Assembly (NCBI GenBank): GCA_015680685.1
Contig: MNCI01036469.1
Span: 84,663-117,417 of the forward strand
Origin: Gnetum montanum
Taxonomy: Eukaryota; Streptophyta; Gnetopsida; Gnetales; Gnetaceae
Reading direction: 5' to 3'
Length of the DNA: 32,755 bases
Part shown: positions 10,545 to 19,458 of the stretch, piece by piece
Layout: each line of letters opens with the position of its first letter
Position numbering within the stretch: the stretch's first letter is position 1
The notes under the pieces: model-generated
What the model was told of the DNA's origin: nothing
Databases searched by the model: none
Seen by the model: only the letters and a program-made list of their open reading frames with translations
Position numbers and translations under genes: made by a program

Positions 10545-11300
10545 TTGTGCTTACCTATTTTATAATATGTTCTCTAGAATTCTTTGATTGTGTCATTTTT
10601 AATATGTTCATGTCACATTATTAGATATTAGAAAATATGTTCTATGAAAATACCAACTTCATTCAATTACAAGAAGTTGACTTTATGATTCTTATTTTCA
10701 TAATAACCAATGTGGGAATAAAGCAGTTCAACAAGCATACCATACCCTTTGTGCATGTTAGCAAATTATACTTTAGTTTAGGTATCTTACTCTTTTATTT
10801 GGAACAAGTGATCCTTTGAGATCTATTAACGTATTCATATAGTACAAAAAATGTGTTCATGTAAAATGCAATATGTGCAAAGTATTCTTGTCTTATAGAT
10901 ATTATAGTTGGAAGGTAAACACTCAATCAGTTTCAAACTTCCTACTATAGTTGTGGATGGGTATCACTTGTTAAATTTTTATTCACTACATTAACTACTT
11001 AGTATGTGAATTGATAAATTTATGAAATTTTGATATTTGCAGAGACCTAGATGAAGTTGAATTTGAACTCAAATAGCTAGAAGAGATAAGATAAAACTTT
11101 TTGTGTTTGTTTGTTTGAAATTTATTAATTAATTATTTTGTGAACTTGAACTACTTGATATGGAATTTTTTGATTTTATCTAGGCCCCTAAGCATGCCAA
11201 TGAGAGGGAATGTAGGACTTTGCTTCATGGTGTAAGATTATTACATAGTTGTTGGAATTTTTCCTTTTGTGTCTTTATAACAATTAAAATTCATGTTAAT
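10545..11300. other. Unassigned intergenic sequence
   Basis: No supportable gene. A pyrimidine-rich run ending in TAG near 11184 looks like a splice acceptor, but what follows has no recognisable coding motif. Confidence 0.5.
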
Positions 11301-11382
11301 GCATAAGTTAATTCTTGAAAATCAAGTTGGAATAGATTAAAGCATAAGTTAATTCTTGAAAATCAAGTTGGAATAGATTAAA
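11301..11382 (+). repeat. Perfect 41-bp tandem duplication
   Basis: Two identical 41-bp copies (11301-11341 and 11342-11382) begin GCATAAGTTAATTCTTG. Each contains the short inverted repeat CTTGA-AAA-TCAAG. Perfect identity in otherwise decayed DNA implies a recent slippage or duplication. Confidence 0.92.
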
Positions 11383-12740
11383 AATAGCTTTAAATTAATT
11401 ATAATCTTCCAACATACTAAGATGCTTAAATTGTCAATGTTGGAGTTTGGTTTTACTCCTTGTAGACAACTCTTATTTTCTAAGAATTTTATAAGGACAA
11501 CAACTTTTATAAAAATTCATGAAATATAAAATACAAAATATGAACAACAAATATAGCATTTACAAGCTTGATTTGTGAATAGATATTTTTCTTCATCTCT
11601 TGTTGTGTTGACCCATACAAAGTTCATACTAAGTTTGGTGGTTTTTGTGGGTGGGTTTCACTTTGCATTTACCAACAAAACAACCCTAAAATAGGTTATA
11701 AAGACGCATGTTCTCTCTTTGTATATGATGTACTATATGAATAAGTTGAATGCATTTCTTTTGAGTTGTTTTTATTACATTTTACATGAACACATTTTTT
11801 TTTGTTTCTCTAATGTTAGCTCTAGGAATTTGCATCTTGAAGGTTGTAGTGAATGAAGAGGAAATCTTTGTTCACCTACGCCATTAAGCAAAGAAATATG
11901 CTCAAGGAAGGAATACACAAAGAAATATGTGTAGATGAAATGTGTGAAAGGAAGTCTTAGTTCACTGGTACCATTGAGCAAGAATTGCTAAATGAGAGAG
12001 GACATTGAATTCATTAGGAGGAACAATGTACAAAGGTGGGAAGGTAGACATGTGACATCATGTAGTAGTGTGCTAAGGGATGTAGCAATGGGGGCGAATT
12101 CATGAAATAGTGCACAACGTTACATATGCAAATATATATATATATATATGAAAATTTGAGCATAAATTAGCATAAGACAAATCATTTGTGCACATATTTG
12201 CACAACATATATGATGTATAGACATATCAACAAAATGTAGAAGTTGTACATACATATCTCTGAAATGTAGATGTACGTACATATCTACACAACACAGGTG
12301 GTGTGTGCATAGATTTGCCCAATACAAGTGATGTATGCATAGATTTGCATAACATAAGTGGGTGTGCAACAATTGCACATTTATAATCATAAGTAGATGA
12401 AACACCATAAAAATTTTCATGTTATAATCAATCTTCATCATGTAGCTTTCATGCCATGAAACATGAGGCAAAAATTTATTGTAAATGTGAAAATTGTAAC
12501 CCGTAGTGGGCAATTTCACATACTTTATATTTTTGGGGCTTAAAAAATGCCTCATAAGTGGTCAAAGCCTCATTCCCTAAGTGATAAAAGTCACCTAGTG
12601 TCTATATTTAGGCTTGGGGGGTCAAAATGCCAAAAAACGTAATTTGATGGGTTTTATGGGGGGTATACATTTTTCTACATTGGAAACACATTCAAGGGGG
12701 TAGATCTCACCTACCCCTAGCATGGAAGGGTGGGGGTTTT

Positions 12741-12910
12741 GGAAACTTTTCCCCTCCAATGTGAAGACCACAAGCACAGCCTAGAAACTTTCCCCCCAAG
12801 CTAGAAAGTTTTTCCCCAACTTGGAAAGTTTCCCCCAGGTGTGGAAGCTTCCCTCCACTGTGGAGTCTTCATCCCTAGCACGGAAAACTCAATCCCCTAG
12901 TGTGGAAGCC
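12741..12910 (+). repeat. Degenerate tandem array of about 20 bp in U3
   Basis: Successive variants of CTAGAAACTTTCCCCCC occur (CTAGAAAGTTTTTCCCC, TTGGAAAGTTTCCCCC, TGGAAGCTTCCCTCC). They lie upstream of the TATA box at 13029, a typical position for LTR enhancer repeats. Confidence 0.65.
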
Positions 12911-13028
12911 ACAAAAGCAAAAATTCATTACTTCATGCACTTCAACATTGACTAGCCACTTCAACAAGCATGATGAAGAGCTTAGCATGGAAGATTCATC
13001 TCTAGGATGGAAGGTGTGCCCTGGTTAC

Positions 13029-13036
13029 TATTTATA
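13029..13036 (+). promoter_or_regulatory. TATA box of the probable solo LTR
   Basis: CTATTTATAG context, downstream of the subrepeat array and about 690 bases before an AATAAA signal. It is weak on its own and depends on the LTR interpretation. Confidence 0.4.
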
Positions 13037-14303
13037 GTAGAATGGCCATGGGGGGAAGCACTTACTATGTATGGTAAACCCCAAAATTTGGACATCCATC
13101 TCACCTAAAATTGCAACAAATTTGCAACCATTTCACAACTAATTTCTACCCATTTTGTGGTGAAATCATAGCCAATTTGTAGCCCTATTCATGGCCCAAA
13201 GATCCTATAAAATCCAATCTCAAACATCATTTAGAGGTTCTGAACTTTTTCAACAAGTTAAGCATTTTTTGTTCAACAATTCCAAGAAAATTCAACATTA
13301 TCAAGCAATTTTCATACACACAATTCCACACTTGGGGCATTTTCAAGCACTTAAGAGTTCTTGCAATTTCCCATACTTGTATTCTCTTGAACCCCAACAT
13401 GGAAGCATTATGGCCTTGAGATTTAGTGGATTTTTGGTGTTAACACTACACTTCTAGGATTTCCAAACCCTAGCATGGAGCAATTTGGCATCCAAATTTT
13501 CCACCTTTCTCACCCCCAGCAATGACCCAACTTACAAATCTGAGGTTGTAGTAATGAAAGAAGGCTCAATAACATCAGGAGTGACTTAGCACCTAGATCA
13601 TGGAGTAGATCACATCGGCTTCAATGGGCTTTGAACTATTGCATAAGTGAACCCCCTTTCTGCTCATACAAGTACCATTTGTACACATTTCTCTAACTTA
13701 TTCTTTATTCTTTCTCAATAAATTTTTAATTTTTGAGTTTTTTGTTCAAAAATAAATTTATTTTCCATGCATTATTTAGGTCTATTTGTATTCCCACATT
13801 TCGCATCTAATAAGTCCCTAGTTGATCTTTCAGACTGACCAGGGTATCTCAAATCCCATTTCTCTTGTGGAGGCCCTATGGATTTTGGGTTGGGGAATTG
13901 CTTACATCGAGAATACTTAGTTTTCTTTCAGCAATCAATATTTTCAATTGTAACAATAGACAATGCATTCAATGGTTGCAAATGCACAGTCATAGACAAA
14001 AACATCATAGGCAACATAGGAATTAAGGCTTGCTTTATAAGAAAAAGTATCCAATGAATTGAAAATTACTCCTTGGTGGCTATTAAGGTTGCAAAAACAC
14101 ATAATTGCAAAACTAAATTGGTTTAGATCTCACAATTTGTTCCTACCCTAGAGAGCAAGTTTTTCAACAATGTACATGAACTTTGAAAACTCAAAAGGAT
14201 GAACTCTATTGCATTTGAATGTCCAACATAGTGGAAGTGATACAAGTAGAAGTTTGAGTGGTAGGAGAGGACTACATTGGTCTTCCCTCCTCATAACATA
14301 AAA

Positions 14304-14949
14304 ATATATTTCAAAGTGCATTGCCTAGTTTGTTGTTCAACAAAAGCTTTAAATATCTTAAAGGTTTTAGATACTTCAAATTTTGAGTGAGTGATATATA
14401 TTCAAAAGTTTCATGATTAGTCCTTGATATATGCCACAAAATACTTGGATTCTCTAATCTACTTCACATTGCCATATGATTGAACATTAGACAATAATGT
14501 CTAATTTCTATTTTGTACCTATTTCATAGGTCTAGGAAAAACTAGTTCTTGCTTGCTTACCAAATGCACACCATTTGCTAAAAGTATTTGTTTTAAAGTT
14601 TAGATGTGGTAATCCTTTTATTGTTTCATGAAGTTTCTTAATATATTGTCCATTCATATGTTCAAGTCATGAATGCTATAGATAATGTCCTTGTAATCTA
14701 TGTGAGGCCACACAAATTACTTAACAAATTAGATTGAACTTGAATAGACCATTACTTTTTGTTATTTATTTTTTCTTTTTTGCTTATCCACAATTACACA
14801 TTCAACCTTTGTATCATTATCTTGTTTAAACACACATTAATTTCTTACTTTTATCAATTCTAAAATTGATAGCAAGTTATGACCTTTAACTGCTGTTGTA
14901 TAAAACACATTTTTAATTTTTACTAGTTTATTGAAGAATTTCATGTTTT
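14304..14949 (-). pseudogene. pol: Copia pol remnant: pre-integrase and start of integrase core
   Basis: On the minus strand, FFNKLVKIKNVFYTTAVKG and HNLLSILELIKV (about 14855-14945) match the region upstream of the pre-integrase domain in copia polyproteins. Next comes a zinc-binding-like segment with KKLHETIKGLPHLNF, then KWCAFGKQARTSF (about 14540-14645), the typical end of the GAG-pre-integrase domain. Near the left end EVSKTFKIFKAFVEQQ (about 14340-14390) matches the part of the integrase core before the second catalytic aspartate. Stops and frameshifts are frequent. The reading ends at the LTR junction at about 14303, so the catalytic core is truncated. Confidence 0.75.
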
Positions 14950-14969
14950 GTTACTGATGAGAGCAGTTA

Positions 14970-15130
14970 CTCTAATAATTAGAGTGGCTATTATTAGAGC
15001 GGTTATTCTAATTATTAGAGTGGTTAAAATTAGAGTGGAATTTTCTCTAAAATTAGAGGGGCATTTTCTCTAAAATTAGAGTGGCAATTTCTCTAAAATT
15101 AGAGTGGCAATTTTTGTAATTATTAGAGTA
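14970..15130 (+). repeat. Tandem palindromic array CTCTAAAATTAGAG in U3
   Basis: About four units of 23 bp (TTTCTCTAAAATTAGAGTGGC and variants), preceded by looser AATTATTAGAGTGG units. Each unit centres on the inverted repeat CTCTAAAATTAGAG. The array ends shortly before the TATA box at 15145, a similar position to the GATATC palindromes of the related LTRs. Confidence 0.85.
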
Positions 15131-15144
15131 GTTGCTCCCAAGCC

Positions 15145-15152
15145 TATAAATA
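15145..15152 (+). promoter_or_regulatory. TATA box of the solo LTR
   Basis: TATAAATA preceded by AGCC. It lies about 195 bases before the AATAAA signal at 15347, comparable to the roughly 180-base spacing in the 18521 LTR. Confidence 0.7.
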
Positions 15153-15920
15153 CAATGCCCAGGCACATAATAGGGAGTCAAGAAAAGGTCAAGAAAAAGG
15201 ATTCTGGAAAGAGAGTCTTAGGGAAGTCTTTTAGAAGTCTTTTAGGAGTCAAGTTAGAGTATTTTTCAAGTGCCCGCAACAGGAGGTCTAAGTGTGGATG
15301 GATCTTTATTTGAGCATTGTGTACCTGAGCACACCTTGTGTATGGTAATAAAGACAAGCTCTTGGATTTATCCTTGTAGCACTTAAGATTTTTTTTCTTA
15401 CTTATTTCCTTTATTTTATTTTCTTCTACATTTATTCTATTTTATTATTTTATTTTAGTTTATGCACTTTACATTTCTGTTATTAGCACACATAGTACGA
15501 TCACTTCGAGCTTGCATGTAACACTTGATAACCCAGTAATGATTAGGATTTGGTAATTCCAGTAGTGTTGCACTAGTTTAAGATGTGTACGGAAAGTCAG
15601 AATGGATACTAGTGTTAGGATTAGTTTAAAGCTAGTTAATCAGTATTTAAGTTAAATTAGTCACTTAGTTATCTCTCTCTCTCCTCCCTTATTAGCAGTA
15701 GGACATAAAAACATAAAAGCTATAAAAATCATATGCCTCAGACTTACTTAACCATACAATTGTGACATACAAGTAAGTTTGGGAAGACAATGATCAACCA
15801 ACCCATCCTTATTCCACAAAGGCACATAGGCACATAGTCCTTGGAATTCGACCGGATCATGCGTAAAACACTTGTCTTCGTATGGTTGAGCATAGGGGTA
15901 CCTCACTGCTCATCAGTTAC

Positions 15921-16585
15921 TAATTGCTCTAGATTTGCAAAATACTCCTCTTGATACTATAGCATCTTCATAATTTATAGTATGTATGGTTTTGACTAAT
16001 TCATAGTTTTCTATAACATGTGCTTATCCTAAATTAATTTACAATGTTTGATATTCAACTATATCAAAATGAAAACTATATCATCTTCAAAAAGCCTTTC
16101 TTCATGTTCTTTCATGAGGTATTTTGTTCTCTATTATTATTATTCTAATTCTTTAACAACTTCCAATGAATGATCTTTTTTTTATGTATTTGATGTTCTT
16201 GGACTATTGAGATTAAATCAATAGTATCAATATGTCTAGGTTTGCACAAATCAACAATTTATCTCTTCTTAAGTTATTATTACCTTTCTTTGTATAATCT
16301 TTAGTATCTACATGGAAATCATTTTTTTTTGAAATATACACCACTTGTTTTTCTTCTAGTTTAAGTTTTGTCTCTTGATGCCAGAGTCTAGTTGCCAATG
16401 TAGAAAGATTTGGTTGCTCCTTAGCTACTTCAATGGCTTGAACAAAGCCTTTGTACTACTCAATAAATTCATAGAGAATACATATTACAAGTTATTTATT
16501 AGAAACTTCTTCATCTCCTTCACATATCTTAAGAATGATTGAATTTATTTCACCCATAAAATTAGCAATTTTTCAGTTTCATCTT
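15921..16585 (-). pseudogene. gag: Copia gag remnant
   Basis: Minus-strand translation from about 16560 gives a degraded gag-like stretch: EFIE*YKGFVQAIEVAKEQ, PNLSTLATRLWHQETKLKLEE, then a basic region with KKGNNNLRRDKLLICANL. The motif of a short Leu-rich helix followed by RL-xx-ET-KL is typical of the C-terminal part of copia gag (UBN2-type), just before the zinc knuckle. No intact CCHC is visible. Several stops interrupt it and the solo LTR truncates the 3' side. Confidence 0.5.
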
Positions 16586-16589
16586 TGTC

Positions 16590-17765
16590 AACGTATATAA
16601 AGTGCATCAGTAAGTTTGGTGGTTTTAATGGGTGGATTTGACTATGAGGTTATTAAAAAATGTCTAAACCTAAAAAAAATAAAGTCAAAATCCTTAAATA
16701 GCCTATAAAGAGGTGCTTCTAGTTTTCATACATGATCTATTGGATGAATCAACTAAATGCATTTTTTTAGTTGTTTCTATTGCATTCTATACAAGCTCAT
16801 TTCTTCCTTGTTACTCTTGCATTAGCTTTAAATATGCATCTTGAAGGCTAGCATGATATCAAAGTGTGTTAGTTGCAAGTAAATCTTGAAGCACATGAAG
16901 AGATACATACAAAGGAAATGTGTGAGGAGATGTACATATATGGAACATACTAGAAGACGTCTTTGTCCACTTGTACCATTGAGTAGGGCATCACTAGGTG
17001 ATAGATAACACTAGATTCACTAGGAGTAACAATACATGCAATAGTGCACAAAGGCATATAGTACTGCATAAAGAAATGCACATAATAATATGTGAAGAGA
17101 TTCACTTGACAATTAACAAATGCACACAACAATGGGTTGGTTGTAGGCACCTAATAGCATGTGAAGATACACAAGTAGTGTGTGTGTAAATTTATGTATA
17201 TGTATGTATAGAAGTACAAGGCATAGGTGACACACATACATATATGCATAATGTGGTGACATATGCATATATTTGTGTAATGTAGGTGATGTATTTACAT
17301 AACTATACCTAGATCTATATCATGTAGGTAATGTATGCATAGATCTACATAACACAACTAGATGTGTAAGAATTATAGGTGCACTATCATAGATCTATAG
17401 TTATAGGTAAAGAATGTAAGGGTTTCCAATGCATAGCCATAGAAAAAATTAGAATAAGTATCATAGGTAGAGAAACTTATTTTCGACTACAAACTATCGA
17501 ACACATTGACAATTGCTCTTGGGTAACTATGTAGGTTATGAAAACCTGAAAGGATTTAATTGAATTAGTGTAGAATACACATTGCTTTTCTTACCCTAGA
17601 GGAGAGGTCTCTTAGTAGTGCTTAAAAACTTTGAAACCCTAAAGAGGAAAAGTCATTGATTTGAGATATTTGAGGTATCAAAAACATTACAAGGAGAAGT
17701 TTAAAGAGTAGAATAGGACTACATATTCTCTCCTCCTCATATTTGATATAATAATGCATCCAAGA
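16590..17765 (-). repeat. Right terminal repeat (probable 5' LTR) of the copia element
   Basis: Diverged direct-repeat partner of the left terminal repeat, in the same orientation and order, uninterrupted here. Internal TGTATGTATA- and GTATGCATAGATC-rich subrepeats (about 17170-17400) correspond to those at 12180-12370. The outer (right) end reads TATGAGGAGG on the minus strand, as does the left copy at its junction with pol. Short open frames inside are chance. Confidence 0.6.
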
Positions 17766-18317
17766 CTACATTTGTCTCATGATTTTGATTTTGGAAAAGA
17801 AGAAAATCAAACATAATGTTAGTTAATTTTAAGAATGTGAGAACAATCTTGAAAGAATAGTCAAATTAGAAAAAATTGGCACAATCAACTCATCTTGATA
17901 ACTATAGTAGAATAGATGTTTATAGAACACCTTTAAGAAAACAACCACATGCACTTGTATTGGCTATAGATTGGGTCCAAGAAAAAGGTGTACAAATAGG
18001 ATGATATAGACAAAATTCTTTCTTCTTCATTTCTTTTAATAAAAAATAAATGTTAACACAAAATGATGTAGAATTTTTTGATAAGGTTATCATACTCGAA
18101 TATTTTACTTAAGATAATCTATGATTAATTTGCACATGACTTAGTACTTAGGGCATGTGACATTATAATGCTTATATCTTAAAAATAGAAATCTCCATAA
18201 GCTTTATAAAACTTAAACCATAGTGCATAGTAAAATAATAATTATTATCTAAGTGCTTAAAATTAAAATTTCCATAACCATAAATCAAAGTTCATAATTA
18301 AATCTCATCAATTATGA
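17766..18317. other. Unassigned AT-rich sequence
   Basis: No recognisable gene or element. This is the old flank into which the LINE inserted. Confidence 0.6.
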
Positions 18318-18333
18318 CAAAACCATAGACTTG
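18318..18333 (+). repeat. LINE target-site duplication, 5' copy
   Basis: ACAAAACCATAGACTT pairs with ACAAAACCATAATCTT at 26360-26375, 14 of 16 bases identical. The two copies flank the LINE exactly, with its (GAT)n tail next to the second copy. Confidence 0.8.
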
Positions 18334-18344
18334 GAAAAAGCATA

Positions 18345-18520
18345 GAAAAAATATATATGTGATCTTCATTGACTTGGAAAAAGAATATGACAAAGTACAT
18401 AGAGATATTATTTGGTCGACCTTGTGGAGGAAAAAAATCCTTCATAAATATATTATAGTGATTCAATACATGTATGAAGGAGCTACCACTAAAATTAGAA
18501 TAGCTTATGGAATAACATCT
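18345..18520 (+). pseudogene. LINE reverse transcriptase remnant, N-terminal part
   Basis: Translation gives VIFIDLEKEYDKVHRDIIW, then LWRKKILHKYI, then IQYMYEGATTKIR, ending AYGITS. FIDLEKxYDKV is the classic reverse transcriptase block carrying the first catalytic aspartate, and MYEGA is a hallmark of RTE-clade plant LINEs. The frame runs straight into the target site at 18516-18520 and resumes at 25457 with DFLVIVGIHQGSVLS. Confidence 0.88.
18516..18520 (+). repeat. Target-site duplication CATCT, left copy
   Basis: CATCT immediately before the LTR start. It is identical to 25452-25456 immediately after the 3' LTR. Confidence 0.92.
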
Positions 18521-18585
18521 TGATGAGTCGTGTTTTGGGTGACCTCGATATCGTGTTTTGGAGGTATTAATAGAGCCACCAGTTC

Positions 18586-18593
18586 TATAAATA
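18586..18593 (+). promoter_or_regulatory. TATA box of the 5' LTR
   Basis: TATAAATA in the context TTCTATAAATAAGAGG, conserved in the 3' LTR at 24721-24728. Transcription of the element would start a few tens of bases downstream. Confidence 0.8.
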
Positions 18594-18764
18594 AGAGGTG
18601 GTTGTCCCTTGTTTCTGAGTTTTATTTTAGATTGTAGCTAGACTTTGGCAATTTTCTCCCTCCAGAGTTAGAATATTTTCTAGTGTATGCCCGCAGTGTG
18701 GTGAATGTAATTGTATGGCATCCTTTATTCGAGTGTGACGTACTTGGACACGTACATTATCAGT

Positions 18765-18770
18765 AATAAA
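18765..18770 (+). terminator. Polyadenylation signal of the LTR
   Basis: AATAAA in the context GTAATAAAGATCAAGC. Equivalent signals occur in the 3' LTR (24900-24905), the solo LTR (15347-15352) and the two minus-strand LTRs, always followed by GAyCAAG or GACAAG. Confidence 0.6.
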
Positions 18771-19318
18771 GATCAAGCTTACTTCATCATTGCAGCATTC
18801 ACTTAGTTTAATTATTTAATTAATTGTTATTTATTTCTTTCCTAGTTAATCTCTCTCTCACCCTTATCTCATGTTAGAACATGGAATGAGTACGACTTTA
18901 TTACGAGCATTTAAGTGTGACTACTTGGTAACCCAGTAGTGTACCTAGGATCTGCGCTTGGTAATCCCTGTGGTAGTCATGCACAAAGTACAAGATGTGT
19001 ACAGATAATCAAGAAATGAATGCTCATCACACTTAGGCTAGATTAGATTCTCTTACCCTCTCTCCCCTAGACTAGTTAATATTACTTTCCATTGCCTTAA
19101 GGAGTAGCATTAGATTAGGAACCACATCATACACCTCACTCTGGACTAAACCATACGTGAAAAATATAATACTAGTCTAGGTTTGAAGACAACGAACTAC
19201 GACCTAAGGCTAACTGTCTAGGTGCCACAACTAGTCTATTGGCAGAGTTTGACCAGATCGCACGTGAAAATGCTCATATTTGTATGGTTGAGTGTAGGGG
19301 TACCTCGTCACTCATCAT

Positions 19319-19336
19319 TGGCGCCGTTTCCGGGGA
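19319..19336 (+). other. Primer-binding site, tRNA-Asp type
   Basis: TGGCGCCGTTTCCGGGGA begins one base after the 5' LTR. It is complementary to the 3' end of plant tRNA-Asp (ending CCCCGGCAACGGCGCCA) except for one base. Athila and several other plant gypsy lineages use this primer. Confidence 0.88.
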
Positions 19337-19458
19337 TGATGCTAGTTATCTAGATTAGTTATATCATACAAGGTCACTGTAAAGGACTTAACAATATATC
19401 TTTTAAGAAGAAATAATTATTAAAAGTCACATGTAATTTCACACACAACTTCACAACC

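Larger units (their letters stand above)
12480..13950 (+). repeat. Probable solo LTR inserted in the copia LTR
   Basis: This block interrupts the match between the two copia terminal repeats. It has promoter-like order on the plus strand: a degenerate tandem array (12741-12910), a TATA box (TATTTATA, 13029-13036), then a polyadenylation signal (AATAAA, 13717-13722) and a pyrimidine-rich end. It is GC-richer than its surroundings. Boundaries are estimates because I could not identify a clean terminal TG...CA pair with a target duplication. An open stretch at 13191-13457 has no recognisable domain. Confidence 0.5.
11605..14303 (-). repeat. Left terminal repeat (probable 3' LTR) of the copia element, interrupted
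   Basis: Its outer part (11605 to about 12400) matches 16590-17400: shared AAGTTTGGTGGTTTT, GAATGCATTT, GCATCTTGAAGG and GTATGCATAGAT phrases occur in the same order. Its inner part (13960-14303) matches 17415-17755, including TACCCTAGAG, a run ending GAGAAGTTT or AGAAGTTTGAG, and the CCTCCTCAT end. A probable solo LTR separates the two parts. Within 12180-12370 are degenerate repeats of about 33 bp around GATGTATGCATAGATTTGC, and a (TA)n run lies at 12131-12149. Confidence 0.6.
14950..15920 (+). mobile_element. Solo LTR with 5-bp target duplication GTTAC
   Basis: The LTR occupies 14955-15915 (961 bp), starts TGATGAG and ends CTCATCA. It is flanked by GTTAC at 14950-14954 and 15916-15920. 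It has a U3 array of CTCTAAAATTAGAG palindromes, a TATA box (15145-15152) and AATAAA (15347-15352) followed by GACAAGCTC. The sequence between TATA and the end parallels the 18521 LTR: a TAACCCAGTA phrase, AAGATGTGTAC, a CTCTCTCTC-type tract and GTATGGTTGAGCATAGGGGTACCTC in two parts. No internal region is present, so unequal recombination between two LTRs most likely removed the body. It splits the copia gag from its pol. Confidence 0.93.
11605..17765 (-). mobile_element. Decayed Ty1/copia retrotransposon with nested insertions
   Basis: Diverged direct repeats at the two ends (about 11605-14303 and 16590-17765) flank minus-strand gag and pol remnants, in the order expected for a copia element transcribed leftward. 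The right repeat would be the 5' LTR and the left one the 3' LTR. Pol breaks off within the integrase core at the left LTR junction (about 14303), so the rest of integrase, reverse transcriptase and RNase H are missing. Two foreign LTRs were inserted later, one in the left LTR and one between gag and pol. Ends are approximate because the terminal repeats are old, and no target duplication was identified. Confidence 0.6.
18521..19317 (+). repeat. 5' LTR
   Basis: Starts TGATGAG and ends CTCATCA (inverted terminal motif). A residual CTCGATATCG lies upstream of the TATA box at 18586. AATAAA at 18765-18770 is followed by GATCAAGCTT. The U5 side has a CTCTCTCTCACCC tract and GTATGGTTGAGTG. Its partner is 24656-25451. 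Confidence 0.95.

Noticed and set aside
11160-11240. Possible exon preceded by a pyrimidine-rich acceptor
   Set aside because: The translated stretch (KHANERECRTLLHG) has no recognisable family and no adjacent exon.
12100-12555. 151-codon open frame on the minus strand with Cys/His-rich repeats
   Set aside because: The repeated HxCYANLC-like pattern arises from the degenerate minisatellite of the copia LTR (12180-12370); the matching right LTR does not keep the frame.
15104-15313. 69-codon frame with a basic peptide downstream of the solo LTR TATA box
   Set aside because: It lies in the R region of a solo LTR, uses an ATG in the U3 repeat upstream of the TATA box, and is not conserved in the related LTRs.
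18328-18384. GACTTGGAAAAAG occurring twice as a LINE-related duplication
   Set aside because: The second occurrence is part of the reverse transcriptase FIDLEK block; the first overlaps the target duplication. The match is short and probably coincidental.
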